Positions 8,640 through 17,916 of a stretch of DNA of 47,822 nucleotides are shown piece by piece; the stretch's first letter is position 1; every line of letters starts with the position of its first letter. Both the position numbers and the translations under genes were made by a program. Location of the stretch: assembly GCF_026163695.1 (NCBI RefSeq), contig NZ_JAOTID010000022.1, positions 1 to 47,822 on the forward strand. The letters are read 5' to 3'. This DNA is from Shumkonia mesophila (lineage in GTDB: Bacteria > Pseudomonadota > Alphaproteobacteria > Rhodospirillales > Shumkoniaceae). Under the pieces are notes generated by a model. The model was not told the origin of the DNA and did not search any database. It saw only the letters and a program-made list of their open reading frames with translations.

Positions 8640-9629
8640 TCAAGAAGCCGGTTTCGCTTGGCCGTCCTCAATACGGGTCAATTTCCTCACCCGGCAAAGG
8701 TTGTCGGGGACCGGCGTCCCCGGGAACAGGGACGGCCACGACAGGGTCCCGACCTGGCCGACATAGAGATTGCCGCGCGAATCGACAGCAAGGCCGTGCG
8801 GCGACAGGAACTGACCGGGGTTGTTACCGGCCGGGGGGTCTCCCGCCAGCCGCCCCAGAAGCTTTCCATCGCGCGTCATGATGCTGATCCGGGGGCCGAG
8901 ATTTGGCGCCGTGCGATTGAAGCTGTAGTAGGGGCCGATCTCGCCCACATAACAAATGGGCGATTCATCGTTGGATAGACACAGGCCGCATGGCCGGTGA
9001 AGGTTGTTGATCTGCGTTTCGTATTTGCCGTTGCCGTCGAAGATTTGGATGCGATGGTTCTCCCGGTCGGCGACATAGAGCCATCCGTCGGCATCGCAGC
9101 AGATGGCATGCGGAAGATTGAACTGGCCTTCGTCGGCGCCGGACCCGCCCCACGTATGAAGCAACTTGCCGTCAGCGGAAAACTTGTGCACATGGGCGTT
9201 GCCGTAACCGTCGGTCACATACAGGAAATCGAGGTCCGGCGACAAGGCCGTGTGGGTGCACCGGTTAAAGGGCTTGCCGCTCATGTAGGGCCCCGGCTTG
9301 TTGGAAACCCCGAATTCCATCAACACCTTGCCGTCGAGACTGCATTTGCGAACGGTATGATCCACCCAGTCGGTACAATAAATGCAATCGTCGGCGCCGA
9401 TATGCAGGCCATGCGCTCCTGAAAACACGTCCTGACCCCACGTGTCGAGGAAGTTGCCGGCCGAATCGACGACGATGATCGGATTGGGTCCCCGGTTGAA
9501 AAGATAGACGCGATCCCGTTTGTCGACGGCGACGGCCGCGGCATCGCCTATCTCGATGTCCTTGGGAAGTGTCGGCCAATTCTCTTCGGCGCGATAGGTA
9601 TAGGCGCCGGTACCCATTATGGCATCCAT
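8640..9629 (-). CDS. NHL-repeat beta-propeller protein
   Basis: A 329-residue protein built of repeated NHL blades; at least five are visible, such as VAVDKRDRVYLFNRG, HAICCDADGWLYVADREN and HGLAVDSRGNLYVGQV. The family includes peptidyl-hydroxyglycine alpha-amidating lyase-like and SMP-30-like proteins; no specific enzyme is recognised. The start at 9629 is preferred because AAGGAAA lies about 8 bases upstream; the frame is open to 9656. No signal peptide is seen, so it is probably cytoplasmic. It lies upstream of yqhD on the same strand. A sugar-acid lactonase or lyase role is possible but not shown. Confidence 0.85.
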   Translation of the reverse strand: MDAIMGTGAYTYRAEENWPTLPKDIEIGDAAAVAVDKRDRVYLFNRGPNPIIVVDSAGNFLDTWGQDVFSGAHGLHIGADDCIYCTDWVDHTVRKCSLDGKVLMEFGVSNKPGPYMSGKPFNRCTHTALSPDLDFLYVTDGYGNAHVHKFSADGKLLHTWGGSGADEGQFNLPHAICCDADGWLYVADRENHRIQIFDGNGKYETQINNLHRPCGLCLSNDESPICYVGEIGPYYSFNRTAPNLGPRISIMTRDGKLLGRLAGDPPAGNNPGQFLSPHGLAVDSRGNLYVGQVGTLSWPSLFPGTPVPDNLCRVRKLTRIEDGQAKPAS

Positions 9630-9944
9630 TGAGGTTTCCTTATCGACAATAACCACTCTGGTTCATCCATCGCTTCCGATCCTCGGAGAGGGCCGGAACC
9701 AGCCGACAGGCTAGTGGTGGCTCTCCCGGTGTCGTCGCTGTCCCGCCGCCATGGCCACGGATGCGGCCGGGGTGGGAAACCGATAATAACCCCTATACAT
9801 CGCATATTCCAATATATAAAATATCATCTCGATAAATGAGATTATGGAAAGAGGGAGGGCGGCTGACGCTTCGCAATGACGGACGGCGCCCCCGATTAAA
9901 GGGGTCGTTCGTGCGACACCGGGAAAGACCAATGGGAGGATTCG
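9630..9944. promoter_or_regulatory. Divergent promoter region, AT-rich
   Basis: A 315-bp gap between the leftward NHL gene and the rightward SDR gene. Bases about 9780-9850 are clearly richer in A+T than the neighbourhood and contain the inverted repeat ATCTC-N7-GAGAT at 9826-9842, a possible operator. It should hold both promoters; no regulator gene is adjacent. Confidence 0.4.
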
Positions 9945-10706
9945 ATGGAAGATCTCAAGGGTAAGAAGATCTTGGTGACAGGCGGCAGTTCCGGCATCGG
10001 CGCCGCCGTTGCCCTTGGTTTCGGACGGGCCGGTGCAACGGTTGCCGTCCATTTCAATCGATCGGAGGCGGATGCCCGAAAGGTGATCGCCGCCATCGAG
10101 GCGGCTGGCGGTTCCGCCGTCGCCGTCGGAGGTGATCTGGCGCTCGCCGGCGGCGCATCGGCGGTGGTCGAGCGGGCAATCGAGAGCCTCGGCGGCATCG
10201 ATATCCTTGTCAACAATGCCGCTGCGATGGTCTGGCGTGTCGAGGTGGCCGATGCCGACGATGCCTATCTGGACGAATTGATCTCCCTCAACGTGTTGGG
10301 TGTCGTGAGGGCCAGCCGCGCCGTCATTCCACAACTACGTTCACAGGGCGGGGGCACGATCATCAACACCTCGTCGATCGGGGCGTGGACGGGCGGCGGC
10401 GGCGGGTCCGTCGTCTATGCGGCCAGCAAGGGCTTCATCAATTCTTTCACCCGCGGGTTGGCCCGCGAGCTGGCGGGCTCCGGCATCCGGGTCAATGCCG
10501 TGGCGCCGGGGCTCATCGACACGCCGTTCCACGACGGGATAACCAGCCGGGAAACCATGGAGCGCTTGATCGGGCGGGTGCCCTTGGGGCGGGTCGGTGT
10601 TGCCGAGGATGTGGTCGGGGCTTTCCTCTATCTCGCCTCGGAAATCGCCAGCGGTTACGTCACGGGAACCGTCATTGAGGTAAGTGGAGGCGTCGTCATG
10701 CACTGA
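9945..10706 (+). CDS. SDR-family oxidoreductase (classical)
   Basis: A 253-residue short-chain dehydrogenase with all standard motifs: TGGSSGIG at residues 12-19, NNAA at 90-93, catalytic Ser at 143/144, and YAASK at 158-162 giving Tyr158 and Lys162. The C-terminal GYVTGTVIEVSGG is usual for the family. It is likely an NAD(P)-dependent oxidoreductase of a polyol, ketose or 3-oxoacyl compound. It is the first gene of a rightward cluster followed by the permease and dhaKL. Unlike the SDR at the left end of the tct cluster, its active site is intact. Confidence 0.92.
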   Translation: MEDLKGKKILVTGGSSGIGAAVALGFGRAGATVAVHFNRSEADARKVIAAIEAAGGSAVAVGGDLALAGGASAVVERAIESLGGIDILVNNAAAMVWRVEVADADDAYLDELISLNVLGVVRASRAVIPQLRSQGGGTIINTSSIGAWTGGGGGSVVYAASKGFINSFTRGLARELAGSGIRVNAVAPGLIDTPFHDGITSRETMERLIGRVPLGRVGVAEDVVGAFLYLASEIASGYVTGTVIEVSGGVVMH

Positions 10707-10927
10707 GCGGCGCGGAATCGGCACGGCGGCGACGGGTACGGGCGGTGTCAACCCGCCGCCAGTCTTCTGTCCCCCCCAAGGGGGATCGCGAATCGAAGCG
10801 GGTCTGGCCAAAGCGCCGGCCATAGCAAGGACAAACCAGCGAGGAGGAATCGCTCCGGCTATGACACGTCGTTATAGAATGGACGGAACCTCCCGAACAT
10901 CAAGAACCAAGCGGGAGAACGCTACCA

Positions 10928-12241
10928 ATGGATTGGAGTCAGGTGCTGATTCTTGGCGTGTTTGCGGCGACGATCGCAACCGTGATCGTCAACAAGATCG
11001 ACAGCACCGCCACCGCGCTGGTCGGGGTCGTGGCGATGATCTGGATCGGCAATATGACGGAAACCGAGGCCTTCCTGCTGGTCGACTGGAACGTCATGGC
11101 GATCCTCGTCGGCATATGGGTGCTTGCGAGCTATTTCGGAAAGACCGGCATCCCCGGTTGGCTTTCGCTCCAGGCCCTGCGGCTTTCCGGCGGTCGGCCC
11201 GGGCTGCTCGTCGTGATCTTGTCATTGCTGGCAGGGCTCATCTCGATCTTCGTCGACAACGTGGTGACCATCCTGATGATGGCGCCGGTGGCCCTGCCGC
11301 TGGCACGGGCATTGCGCATCGACGCTACGCGCATCGTCCTGATGATTGGGTTCAGCGCCAACTTCATGGGAACGGCGTTGCTGCTGGGTGACCTGCCGCC
11401 CCAGATGCTACACAGCGTGTCCGGCATCGAGTTCGGAGGCTTCATCTGGCAGCACGGCCGGCCGTCCTCGTTTCCAATCCTGATGGTAACCTTCGCCGTC
11501 ACCCTGGCCTTCATGTACTTCTACCGCTTCCGTCGGACGGCCAAGCCGGCGGCGGTCATGAACGCGCAGATCGAGGGCCATATCCCCGATCCCCTGTTTG
11601 CCGCCATAGCTGCCGTCATGCTGGTGCTGACGATCCTGGGAATGGCGTTCCGGGAAGCCCTCGACGTGAAACTGGGGTTCATTGCTATGACCGGCGCGGT
11701 CGCTATGGTGCTCGTCGTCGAGATGCTGGGCAACCGGCTCAAGGCCCCGAGCTTCGAAGAGATCTTCCAGGCACTCGATTGGCGTGCGGTGTTCTTCTAT
11801 ATCGCGTTGTTCGCCCTGGTTGGCGGGTTGGAAAAGACGCACGTCCTGGCGCTACTGGCCGGCGAACTGAAGCCGTTGTTCTCCGAAAACCTGGCCCTGG
11901 GCGCCACGCTTCTCTATTGGATAACCATCCCCATCGTTGGCCTCGTGGAACACGACGCCTACATCCTCACATTCCTCTACACCATCCGGGATTTGGGCGT
12001 AGACGGCATTCCGACGTGGCCGCTCTGGTGGATGCTGGTGTGGTCAGGGACCCTCGGCAGCAACCTCACCATTGCCGGTGCACCGGCACTCTACGTGGCC
12101 CTTAGCATCGGCGAGAAGGAGCAAGGTCGAAAGGTTTCGCTGCGCGAGTTCCTTTCGTGGAGCGTCCCGTTCACGCTGGTCGCGTCCCTCGTGTGCTACG
12201 TGCTGGGAATGCTGATCTGGGTCCTGCCCAGCATATCGTGA
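10928..12241 (+). CDS. ArsB/NhaD/SLC13-type (IT superfamily) permease
   Basis: A 437-residue membrane protein with about eleven hydrophobic segments. The paired family motifs are visible: IFVDNVVTILMMAPVALPL near residue 107 and GSNLTIAGAPALY near 376, which resemble the two re-entrant loops of ArsB/NhaD/DASS transporters. Neighbours are an SDR 221 bp upstream and dhaK 56 bp downstream, which suggests uptake of the compound those enzymes process rather than arsenite or sodium export; this is inference. GGGAGA lies about 9 bases before the ATG. Confidence 0.88.
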   Translation: MDWSQVLILGVFAATIATVIVNKIDSTATALVGVVAMIWIGNMTETEAFLLVDWNVMAILVGIWVLASYFGKTGIPGWLSLQALRLSGGRPGLLVVILSLLAGLISIFVDNVVTILMMAPVALPLARALRIDATRIVLMIGFSANFMGTALLLGDLPPQMLHSVSGIEFGGFIWQHGRPSSFPILMVTFAVTLAFMYFYRFRRTAKPAAVMNAQIEGHIPDPLFAAIAAVMLVLTILGMAFREALDVKLGFIAMTGAVAMVLVVEMLGNRLKAPSFEEIFQALDWRAVFFYIALFALVGGLEKTHVLALLAGELKPLFSENLALGATLLYWITIPIVGLVEHDAYILTFLYTIRDLGVDGIPTWPLWWMLVWSGTLGSNLTIAGAPALYVALSIGEKEQGRKVSLREFLSWSVPFTLVASLVCYVLGMLIWVLPSIS

Positions 12242-12297
12242 ACAAGCGTGGCATTTTCCGGGCGGGAAATTGAAAACTTCAAGAGAGGTGATTTTCA

Positions 12298-13296
12298 ATG
12301 AAGAAGATCCTGAACGATGTGTATTCCTACGTCGATGAAATGCTGGTTGGGCTTTGCGCGGCGCATCCTGAATACTATGCGCAGACGGCAGAGGGTGCCC
12401 GCGTGATCAAAAGGTCGGACGCTCCCATCAAGGGCAAGGTCGGCCTGGTGACGGGCGGCGGCTCGGGGCATCTGCCGGTGTTCACGGGATACGTCGGTCA
12501 GGGTCTGCTCGACGCGGCGGCGATCGGCGACGTGTTCGCTTCGCCGTCGGCCGACCAGATGGTCGAGGCGATGCGGGCGGCCGACGGTGGCGCCGGCATT
12601 CTCTGCATCTACGGCAACTACGGCGGCGACGTGATGAATTTCTCGATGGCCCGCGATCTGATCGAGATGGAGGACATCCGCACAACGGCGGTGGTGTTGG
12701 CAGACGACGTGGCCAGCGCTAAGGCGGCCGAGGCTGAAAAGCGGCGCGGCGTCGCCGGCCTGATCTACGCCTACAAGGTGGCCGGCGCCGCGGCCGACGC
12801 CGGAGAGAATCTTGACGAAGTCACTCGCCTAGCTCGGAAGGCGGCCGATAGCGTCCGCTCGATCGGTGCCGCCCTGACGTCGTGCACGGTGCCGCAGGCC
12901 GGTAAGCCCACTTTCCAGATTGGCGAAACCGAAATGGAGATGGGCATGGGTATCCACGGCGAGCCGGGTGTCTGGCGCGGACCCATGCGCACGGCAGACA
13001 AGATCGCTGCCGAGATGATGGACACGCTTCTCGCCGACCAGCGGCTGGCCGCCGGCGACCGGGCGTCGGTGTTGATCAACAGCCTGGGAGCGACGCCACC
13101 GGAAGAGCTCTACATCCTCTACCGCTATGTCAAGCGGCGGCTGGACGACCTGGGGGTGAAGATCGTCATGCCGCTGGTTGGCCGCTACGCCACGTCGATG
13201 GAGATGGCCGGCGTGTCGTTCACCTTCTGCAAGCTGGACGAAGAACTGGAGAGGTATCTTAAGGCGCCCGCCGAGTGCGCATTCTGGAAGGTGTGA
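12298..13296 (+). CDS. dhaK: Dihydroxyacetone kinase-type subunit DhaK
   Basis: A 332-residue DhaK homologue. The glycine-rich GGGSGH motif is at residues 53-58 and the His that covalently holds the ketose as a hemiaminal is H220 in GMGIHGEPG. The family takes phosphate from DhaL onto dihydroxyacetone or a related hydroxyketone or ketotetrose. The gene is followed by dhaL after 4 bp and preceded by the permease; no DhaM or PTS gene is in the window, so an ATP-dependent or modified mode, or a different substrate, is possible. A near-identical N-terminal fragment of a second dhaK lies at 19801. Confidence 0.93.
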   Translation: MKKILNDVYSYVDEMLVGLCAAHPEYYAQTAEGARVIKRSDAPIKGKVGLVTGGGSGHLPVFTGYVGQGLLDAAAIGDVFASPSADQMVEAMRAADGGAGILCIYGNYGGDVMNFSMARDLIEMEDIRTTAVVLADDVASAKAAEAEKRRGVAGLIYAYKVAGAAADAGENLDEVTRLARKAADSVRSIGAALTSCTVPQAGKPTFQIGETEMEMGMGIHGEPGVWRGPMRTADKIAAEMMDTLLADQRLAAGDRASVLINSLGATPPEELYILYRYVKRRLDDLGVKIVMPLVGRYATSMEMAGVSFTFCKLDEELERYLKAPAECAFWKV

Positions 13297-13300
13297 TGCG

Positions 13301-13912
13301 ATGCCGTTGACAAGCAGGGAACTCGCTTCGGGATTTGCTGCCATTGCCGCTCGGATGGAGGTGTCGGCGGAAGAACTCAACCGCCTGGACGCCGAGATTG
13401 GCGACGGCGACCTCGGTGTAACCATGGTACGGATCGGCCGCGGCGTCGGCGACGTCCTGGACGACCTGCCCGACGACGTCGGGATGGCGTTGACGAAATG
13501 CGTTCAGGCTATCACCAAGGTCTCCGGCTCCAGTTACGCGACGGTCGTGGCGATCGCCCTGATGAGTGCCGCCAAGGCATGCAAGGGGCGCAGCGAGGTG
13601 CCGTGGTCAGAGATGTCCGCTCTGTTGGCGGGTGCCTGCCAGGCCACAATGGAACGGGGTAAGGCCGCCTTGGGCGACAAGACGGTGATCGATGCCCTTG
13701 ATGCCTGCCGTCAGGCGACGGCGGGGCTGGATGAACCGGCCGCCATCGTTGCGGCGATGGGCAGAGCGGTCAACGAGGTGCTGGAGCGCATGCGGCCGCA
13801 GCCGTGCCGTATCGGCCGGGCCCGCATCTTTGGCGACAAGACCGTGGGCCTCGACGATCCCGGCATGGTTGCCTTCCGCTGCATGATCGAGGGCATAGCG
13901 GGGGGCAAATGA
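13301..13912 (+). CDS. dhaL: Dihydroxyacetone kinase-type subunit DhaL
   Basis: A 203-residue nucleotide-binding subunit. The three Mg-binding aspartates lie at positions 30, 35 and 37 (LDAEIGDGDLG), the same numbers as in E. coli DhaL; the family's DADHG is here DGDLG, so the His is replaced by Leu. GDKTVIDAL near residue 126 and FGDKTVGLDDPG near 177 are further family motifs. The ATG at 13301 is chosen as it is 4 bp after the dhaK stop; the frame is open upstream inside dhaK. It should form a complex with DhaK and carry the ADP/ATP. Confidence 0.92.
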   Translation: MPLTSRELASGFAAIAARMEVSAEELNRLDAEIGDGDLGVTMVRIGRGVGDVLDDLPDDVGMALTKCVQAITKVSGSSYATVVAIALMSAAKACKGRSEVPWSEMSALLAGACQATMERGKAALGDKTVIDALDACRQATAGLDEPAAIVAAMGRAVNEVLERMRPQPCRIGRARIFGDKTVGLDDPGMVAFRCMIEGIAGGK

Positions 13913-14041
13913 GTGGCGGGACGAGACGGAAGACCCTCGGAGGACATCGTACGGCTGGTGTGAGTTTTCGATTTGGTTCTTCGCCAGCGCCCAGAATCCC
14001 GCAATGGGGTCGAGGAACTTTCTCGGGCGCCCCAAGTCGAT

Positions 14042-15013
14042 TCACTCCGACGAGGTTCCTGGCTGAAAGCGCAGTTGACCGTGCCAAGTCTTGCTTCGAA
14101 ACAGTTCAGCGATGATCTCATGAAGGATCGTGCGGATCGCCAGCGAGGCGCGGGATGGTTGTCCTCGCGTCGGCATATCCAAGACCATCGTCCGGCGCAG
14201 AGAGGGGCGGACGATACGGGCGGCGCTGAGAAGGCCGGCTGCGCATTCCTGTTGAATGGCCGCCCACGAAAGGATGGAATGGCCGAAACCGGCGGCGATC
14301 GCCGCTTTCAGAGGACCGTGACCGTCGATCTCGTAGGCGGTCTTGATGGTCAGGGTCCTTTTCACGGCTTCTCTTTCGATCAGCATTCTCATGCTGTGGT
14401 GGCGCGCCGGCAGCATCAGCGGGCGGAGGGTCGCAGCCTTGAAAGAAATCTGGGTGGCGCCGTCGTTGGCGAAGGCGCCGGCCGGACCGACGAGATACAG
14501 ATCTTCGTTGAAGAGGGGCATGCACCGATGTTCGACGACGTCTTCTAGGTTCAACGCCATATCAAGCCGTTCCGATATCACCCATTCGGCCAAGGCCGCG
14601 CTGGTGCCCTCCACTAGGTGAAGCGTAATCCCCTTGTGCTTCGAGTGTACGGAGTTGAGGAGCAGGGGGGTCAGGGGCGCAGCGATCGAGCTGGCCAGAC
14701 CCAAGGTGATACTGCCCGTCACCTCGAGCGTACGATTGCGGAGCTCATTCTCGGCATCCTCGATGCGACTGACGATGGAACGCGCGTGATGGAGCAGCGC
14801 CGTTCCCTCCTCGGTCAGAGTGATCCCGCGCGATCGCCTGTTGAAAAGCGACACGCCCAGGGACTCCTCCAATTGGCGCACGTGATGGCTGAGCGCCGGT
14901 TGGGCGATATGCAGGCTCTTTGCCGCCTGCGAAAACGACTCGAACTCGGCGATGCGCAGGAAATATAGGAGCCTACGAGAATCGAGCAGCACGTGACCTC
15001 TCCGATTTGCCAT
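14042..15013 (-). CDS. LysR-family transcriptional regulator
   Basis: A 323-residue LysR-type regulator. The N-terminal HTH covers about residues 12-70 (RRLLYFLRIAEFESFSQAAK, then LHIAQPALSHHVRQLEESLG), followed by the periplasmic-binding-protein-like effector domain. It is divergent from the second tctBA locus; the 116-bp gap contains a perfect TGATATAA-N5-TTATATCA site only 9 bases from its start, so it likely represses itself and activates the TTT genes in response to their substrate. Confidence 0.93.
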   Translation of the reverse strand: MANRRGHVLLDSRRLLYFLRIAEFESFSQAAKSLHIAQPALSHHVRQLEESLGVSLFNRRSRGITLTEEGTALLHHARSIVSRIEDAENELRNRTLEVTGSITLGLASSIAAPLTPLLLNSVHSKHKGITLHLVEGTSAALAEWVISERLDMALNLEDVVEHRCMPLFNEDLYLVGPAGAFANDGATQISFKAATLRPLMLPARHHSMRMLIEREAVKRTLTIKTAYEIDGHGPLKAAIAAGFGHSILSWAAIQQECAAGLLSAARIVRPSLRRTMVLDMPTRGQPSRASLAIRTILHEIIAELFRSKTWHGQLRFQPGTSSE

Positions 15014-15021
15014 GCGGTAAG

Positions 15022-15042
15022 TGATATAACGAATTTATATCA
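15022..15042. promoter_or_regulatory. LysR-type operator (T-N11-A palindrome)
   Basis: A perfect 8-bp inverted repeat TGATATAA (15022-15029) and TTATATCA (15035-15042) separated by 5 bases, containing the T-N11-A pattern of LysR binding sites. It is in the divergent gap between the lysR-type gene and tctB, 9 bases before the regulator's start. The AT-rich bases up to 15075 probably include the tctB promoter. Confidence 0.75.
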
Positions 15043-15129
15043 GCATCATAAAAAGTATGTATTTTTTTTATAAATTGGCATCGACTAGCGTTGCTCTCAA
15101 CAACGAAGAAATAGCTGGGGTACGCTGGG

Positions 15130-15573
15130 ATGGTCAAAATTCACGACCGAATTGGCGCAATCGTGCTGCTTCTCGTCTGTGGGCTGGCATGGACGGGCAG
15201 CGAACGATTTCCCACCGACGCGGTGATTTTCCCGAGGATGGTGATTGCCTTCCTGGCCATCCTTTCCGTGGTGATGTTGGCGAAGACCTTCGTCGGCGGC
15301 CGACCGAGCGGACCTGACAGGCCCTTCTTCATCAACGGGCGGCGCTTCACCGCCACTGCGGCGGCCATCGTCGTCTACATCTACGGCGTTTCCGTGCTCG
15401 GCTATTTCACCGCGACCGTCGCTTTCCTTCCGTTGACCGCCTGGAAGCTCGGATACCGCAAGGCCGGACACTTGGCCGTGATGGCTGTCTCCTTTTGCGC
15501 CATCATTTTCCTGGTCTTCGTCGCGCTATTCGAGCGGCCGCTGCCGGCCGAGTGGATCCTGAAAATCCTGTGA
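15130..15573 (+). CDS. tctB: TTT small permease subunit TctB (copy 2)
   Basis: A 147-residue protein with four hydrophobic segments, the DUF1468/TctB pattern (IGAIVLLLVCGLAW; a conserved RFP near residue 26; FPRM near 34). It starts the rightward operon controlled by the divergent LysR gene and is followed by tctA. Sequence similarity to the first copy at 3205 is limited to the family pattern, so this is a separate transporter rather than a recent duplicate. Confidence 0.9.
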   Translation: MVKIHDRIGAIVLLLVCGLAWTGSERFPTDAVIFPRMVIAFLAILSVVMLAKTFVGGRPSGPDRPFFINGRRFTATAAAIVVYIYGVSVLGYFTATVAFLPLTAWKLGYRKAGHLAVMAVSFCAIIFLVFVALFERPLPAEWILKIL

Positions 15574-15616
15574 AGGGGGACGGGGCTTTGATCGTTCGAA
15601 TATGGGAGGGAACGGC

Positions 15617-17098
15617 ATGATCGACGCATTGGTACATGCCATGTCCGGGGTCCTGGCTTGGCAGAACCTTCTGGCCATGGTCGCGGGAACCATCGGTGGC
15701 ATCCTTGTCGGCGCCCTACCGGGGCTGACGGCGGCCATGGGCGTCGCCGTCCTTCTCCCACTGACCTTCACCATGGACCCGCTGGTCGGACTCGGCATGA
15801 TGGCGGGGGTCTACAATGGCGCCATTTATGGCGGCTCCATTCCCGCCATTCTGCTCCGCATTCCGGGGACACCGGCGGCCATCGCGACGACCTTCGATGG
15901 CTATCCCATGACCCAGCAGGGGCGGGCCGGTCAGGCCCTCCAGGTCGCCGCGGTTTCGTCGGCGGTCGGCGGCATGATGAGCGCGATCGCCCTGATCGCC
16001 CTGGCGCCGCCGCTGTCGATGGTCACACTCGCCTTCGGGCCGTCGGAAATGTTCTGGGTCGGCGTCTTCGGACTGACCAGCATTTCCGTCCTGCTCGGGG
16101 AAGATACCATCAAGGGCCTGATCAGTGCCGCCATCGGTCTTCTCATCGCCATGGTCGGCGTCGATCCCATGACGGGACACGAGCGCTTCACGTTTGGCAG
16201 CATCAACCTCGTCAGCGGCTTCAACATCGTCGTGCTGCTGATCGGACTTTACGCCCTGCCGCCGGCGATCATGCTGGCCGAGGAGGCCGTGGTCCAGGGG
16301 ATCGACCGCGCCGTCCTGCGCTTCTCCGGGAAGACCCTGCCGGTCCGCCAATTGTTCGGTCTGTGGGCCACTTGGCTCCGCAGTTCGATCATCGGCATCA
16401 TCGTAGGGATCCTGCCGGGGGCCGGCGGGAACATCGCCGCCTTCATCAGTTACAACGAGGAAAAGCGGACCTCGCACGACCCGTCGTCGTTCGGCAAGGG
16501 CAATCCCGCCGGTGTCGCGGCCTCGGAATGCGCCAACAACGCCGACAACGCCGCCGCCATGATCCCGGCCCTGACGCTGGGCGTTCCCGGCAGCATTGTC
16601 GCGGCGCTGATCATGGGGGGACTCCTGGTCCAGGGCCTGCAGCCGGGACCGCAGTTGTTCCGCGAAAATCCGGACATCGTCTACGGCTTCATGATTCAGA
16701 TGTTCCTGACGGCGGCGATGCTGTTCGTCTTCGGCGGCTTGGTGTTTGCCCGCTTCTTCGCGCAGGTCCTCCGCATTCCCCGGGTCGTCCTGATGCCCAT
16801 GATCATCGCACTCACGGTGATCGGCGTCTACGTGATCAACAACAGCACCTTCGATCTCTACGTCGTCTTCGGCTTCGGGCTGCTGGGCTACGCGATGGAG
16901 CGCCTCAATATTCCGCTGGCGCCGGCGACCCTCGGGCTGATCCTGGGCGATATGGTCGAATCCAATTTGCGTCGGTCGCTCCTGTTGTCGCAGGGAGACT
17001 GGACGATTTTCGTCTCGCACGGTGTGTCGCAGATCATCATCGCGGTCATCGTACTCCTCCTCGCGTACCAGTTTTTTTGGAAGCGCGCGCGGGCTTAG
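15617..17098 (+). CDS. tctA: TTT large permease TctA (copy 2)
   Basis: A 493-residue membrane protein. The ATG at 15617 is chosen because GGGAGGG ends 5 bases before it; an in-frame ATG at 15602 overlaps that SD. The glycine-proline loops GALPGLTAAMG (about residue 36) and GILPGAGGN (about 257) identify TctA. It is in an operon with tctB (43 bp upstream) and the RraA-like gene (77 bp downstream). The product is full length and should import an organic acid together with TctB and the TctC at 17917. Confidence 0.95.
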   Translation: MIDALVHAMSGVLAWQNLLAMVAGTIGGILVGALPGLTAAMGVAVLLPLTFTMDPLVGLGMMAGVYNGAIYGGSIPAILLRIPGTPAAIATTFDGYPMTQQGRAGQALQVAAVSSAVGGMMSAIALIALAPPLSMVTLAFGPSEMFWVGVFGLTSISVLLGEDTIKGLISAAIGLLIAMVGVDPMTGHERFTFGSINLVSGFNIVVLLIGLYALPPAIMLAEEAVVQGIDRAVLRFSGKTLPVRQLFGLWATWLRSSIIGIIVGILPGAGGNIAAFISYNEEKRTSHDPSSFGKGNPAGVAASECANNADNAAAMIPALTLGVPGSIVAALIMGGLLVQGLQPGPQLFRENPDIVYGFMIQMFLTAAMLFVFGGLVFARFFAQVLRIPRVVLMPMIIALTVIGVYVINNSTFDLYVVFGFGLLGYAMERLNIPLAPATLGLILGDMVESNLRRSLLLSQGDWTIFVSHGVSQIIIAVIVLLLAYQFFWKRARA

Positions 17099-17175
17099 TG
17101 GTCCAACCGAGGTCGGCGAAACGAACGGGCATCGCGAGAGGCCCCCTTCGAAGACTTATGAAAGAGGAACGGACA

Positions 17176-17862
17176 ATGCACGACAAAGACGACCTGCCTG
17201 ACACGACTGATTTGGTTGCCCGGTTCATGCCGATCCCCACCGGCCTCGTGACCGATGCCCTTTCCCGCCTGGGCCTCAGGGGATGGATGGACGACGTTCT
17301 GCCGCTGGTGCCCGGCACGCACGTCGTGGGGAGAGCCCGTACCATCGCGTTCGGTCCGATCCGGGGTGCCGGAAAGCCGCAGCAAAGCATGTACGCGCTA
17401 ATTTCCCGCATGGCGGCCAGAGACGTCATGGTCGTGGGAAGCGGCGGGACCAGGGACAATCTGCTGGGTGACAACGTCGGGGCATTCGCCGAACGCTGCG
17501 GCCTGAACGGCATCGTGACGGATTCCAAGGTGCGCGACTGTTCCGGCCTGCGCGAACTGAATCTCGCGGTCTTCTGCCGTGGACCGGGAGTCCGTCCGCC
17601 CAGCGAAGTCGAACCGCGGGCGTACGACGTCGACGTTGACTGCGGTGGGGCCCAGGTGCGGCCGGGCGATATCATCGTCGGCGACGATGACGGGATCACC
17701 GTCGTTCCGGCCGATCGGGCCGAGGAGATCCTGACCCAGATCGAGGACCTCATGACCTTCGAGGCCGGCATGGAGAAGGCCATTCGCGGCGGTGGAACCG
17801 TCGAAGACATCCAATCCCTGTTGATCAAGAAGAAGACCGTCAAACGGTCGAGCGCCGTCTAG
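17176..17862 (+). CDS. RraA-like protein / 4-hydroxy-4-methyl-2-oxoglutarate aldolase family
   Basis: A 228-residue member of the RraA/HMG-aldolase family. The motif GDNVGAFAERCGLNGIVTDS near residue 96 followed by KVRD carries the Arg and Asp expected for metal and substrate binding in the class II HMG/oxaloacetate aldolases. AGAGGA-like bases 7 before ATG 17176 support this start over the upstream in-frame ATG at 17158. Its place between tctA and tctC, with an HpaI-type aldolase further on, argues for a catabolic aldolase or decarboxylase rather than an RNase E inhibitor. The exact reaction is unknown. Confidence 0.85.
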   Translation: MHDKDDLPDTTDLVARFMPIPTGLVTDALSRLGLRGWMDDVLPLVPGTHVVGRARTIAFGPIRGAGKPQQSMYALISRMAARDVMVVGSGGTRDNLLGDNVGAFAERCGLNGIVTDSKVRDCSGLRELNLAVFCRGPGVRPPSEVEPRAYDVDVDCGGAQVRPGDIIVGDDDGITVVPADRAEEILTQIEDLMTFEAGMEKAIRGGGTVEDIQSLLIKKKTVKRSSAV

Positions 17863-17916
17863 ACGGCGGCCAAGGTAGAGTACGCCTCAAAGCAGTAAAC
17901 AAGGAGGAGAAGGACG

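Noticed and set aside
10767-10785. CCCCCAAGGGGG inverted repeat after the SDR gene
   Set aside because: Too short a stem with a two-base loop to be called a terminator.
15716-17020. 434-codon leftward frame opposite tctA
   Set aside because: It is antisense to a clear TctA; its His/Asp/Arg-rich sequence is a shadow of GC-rich codons.
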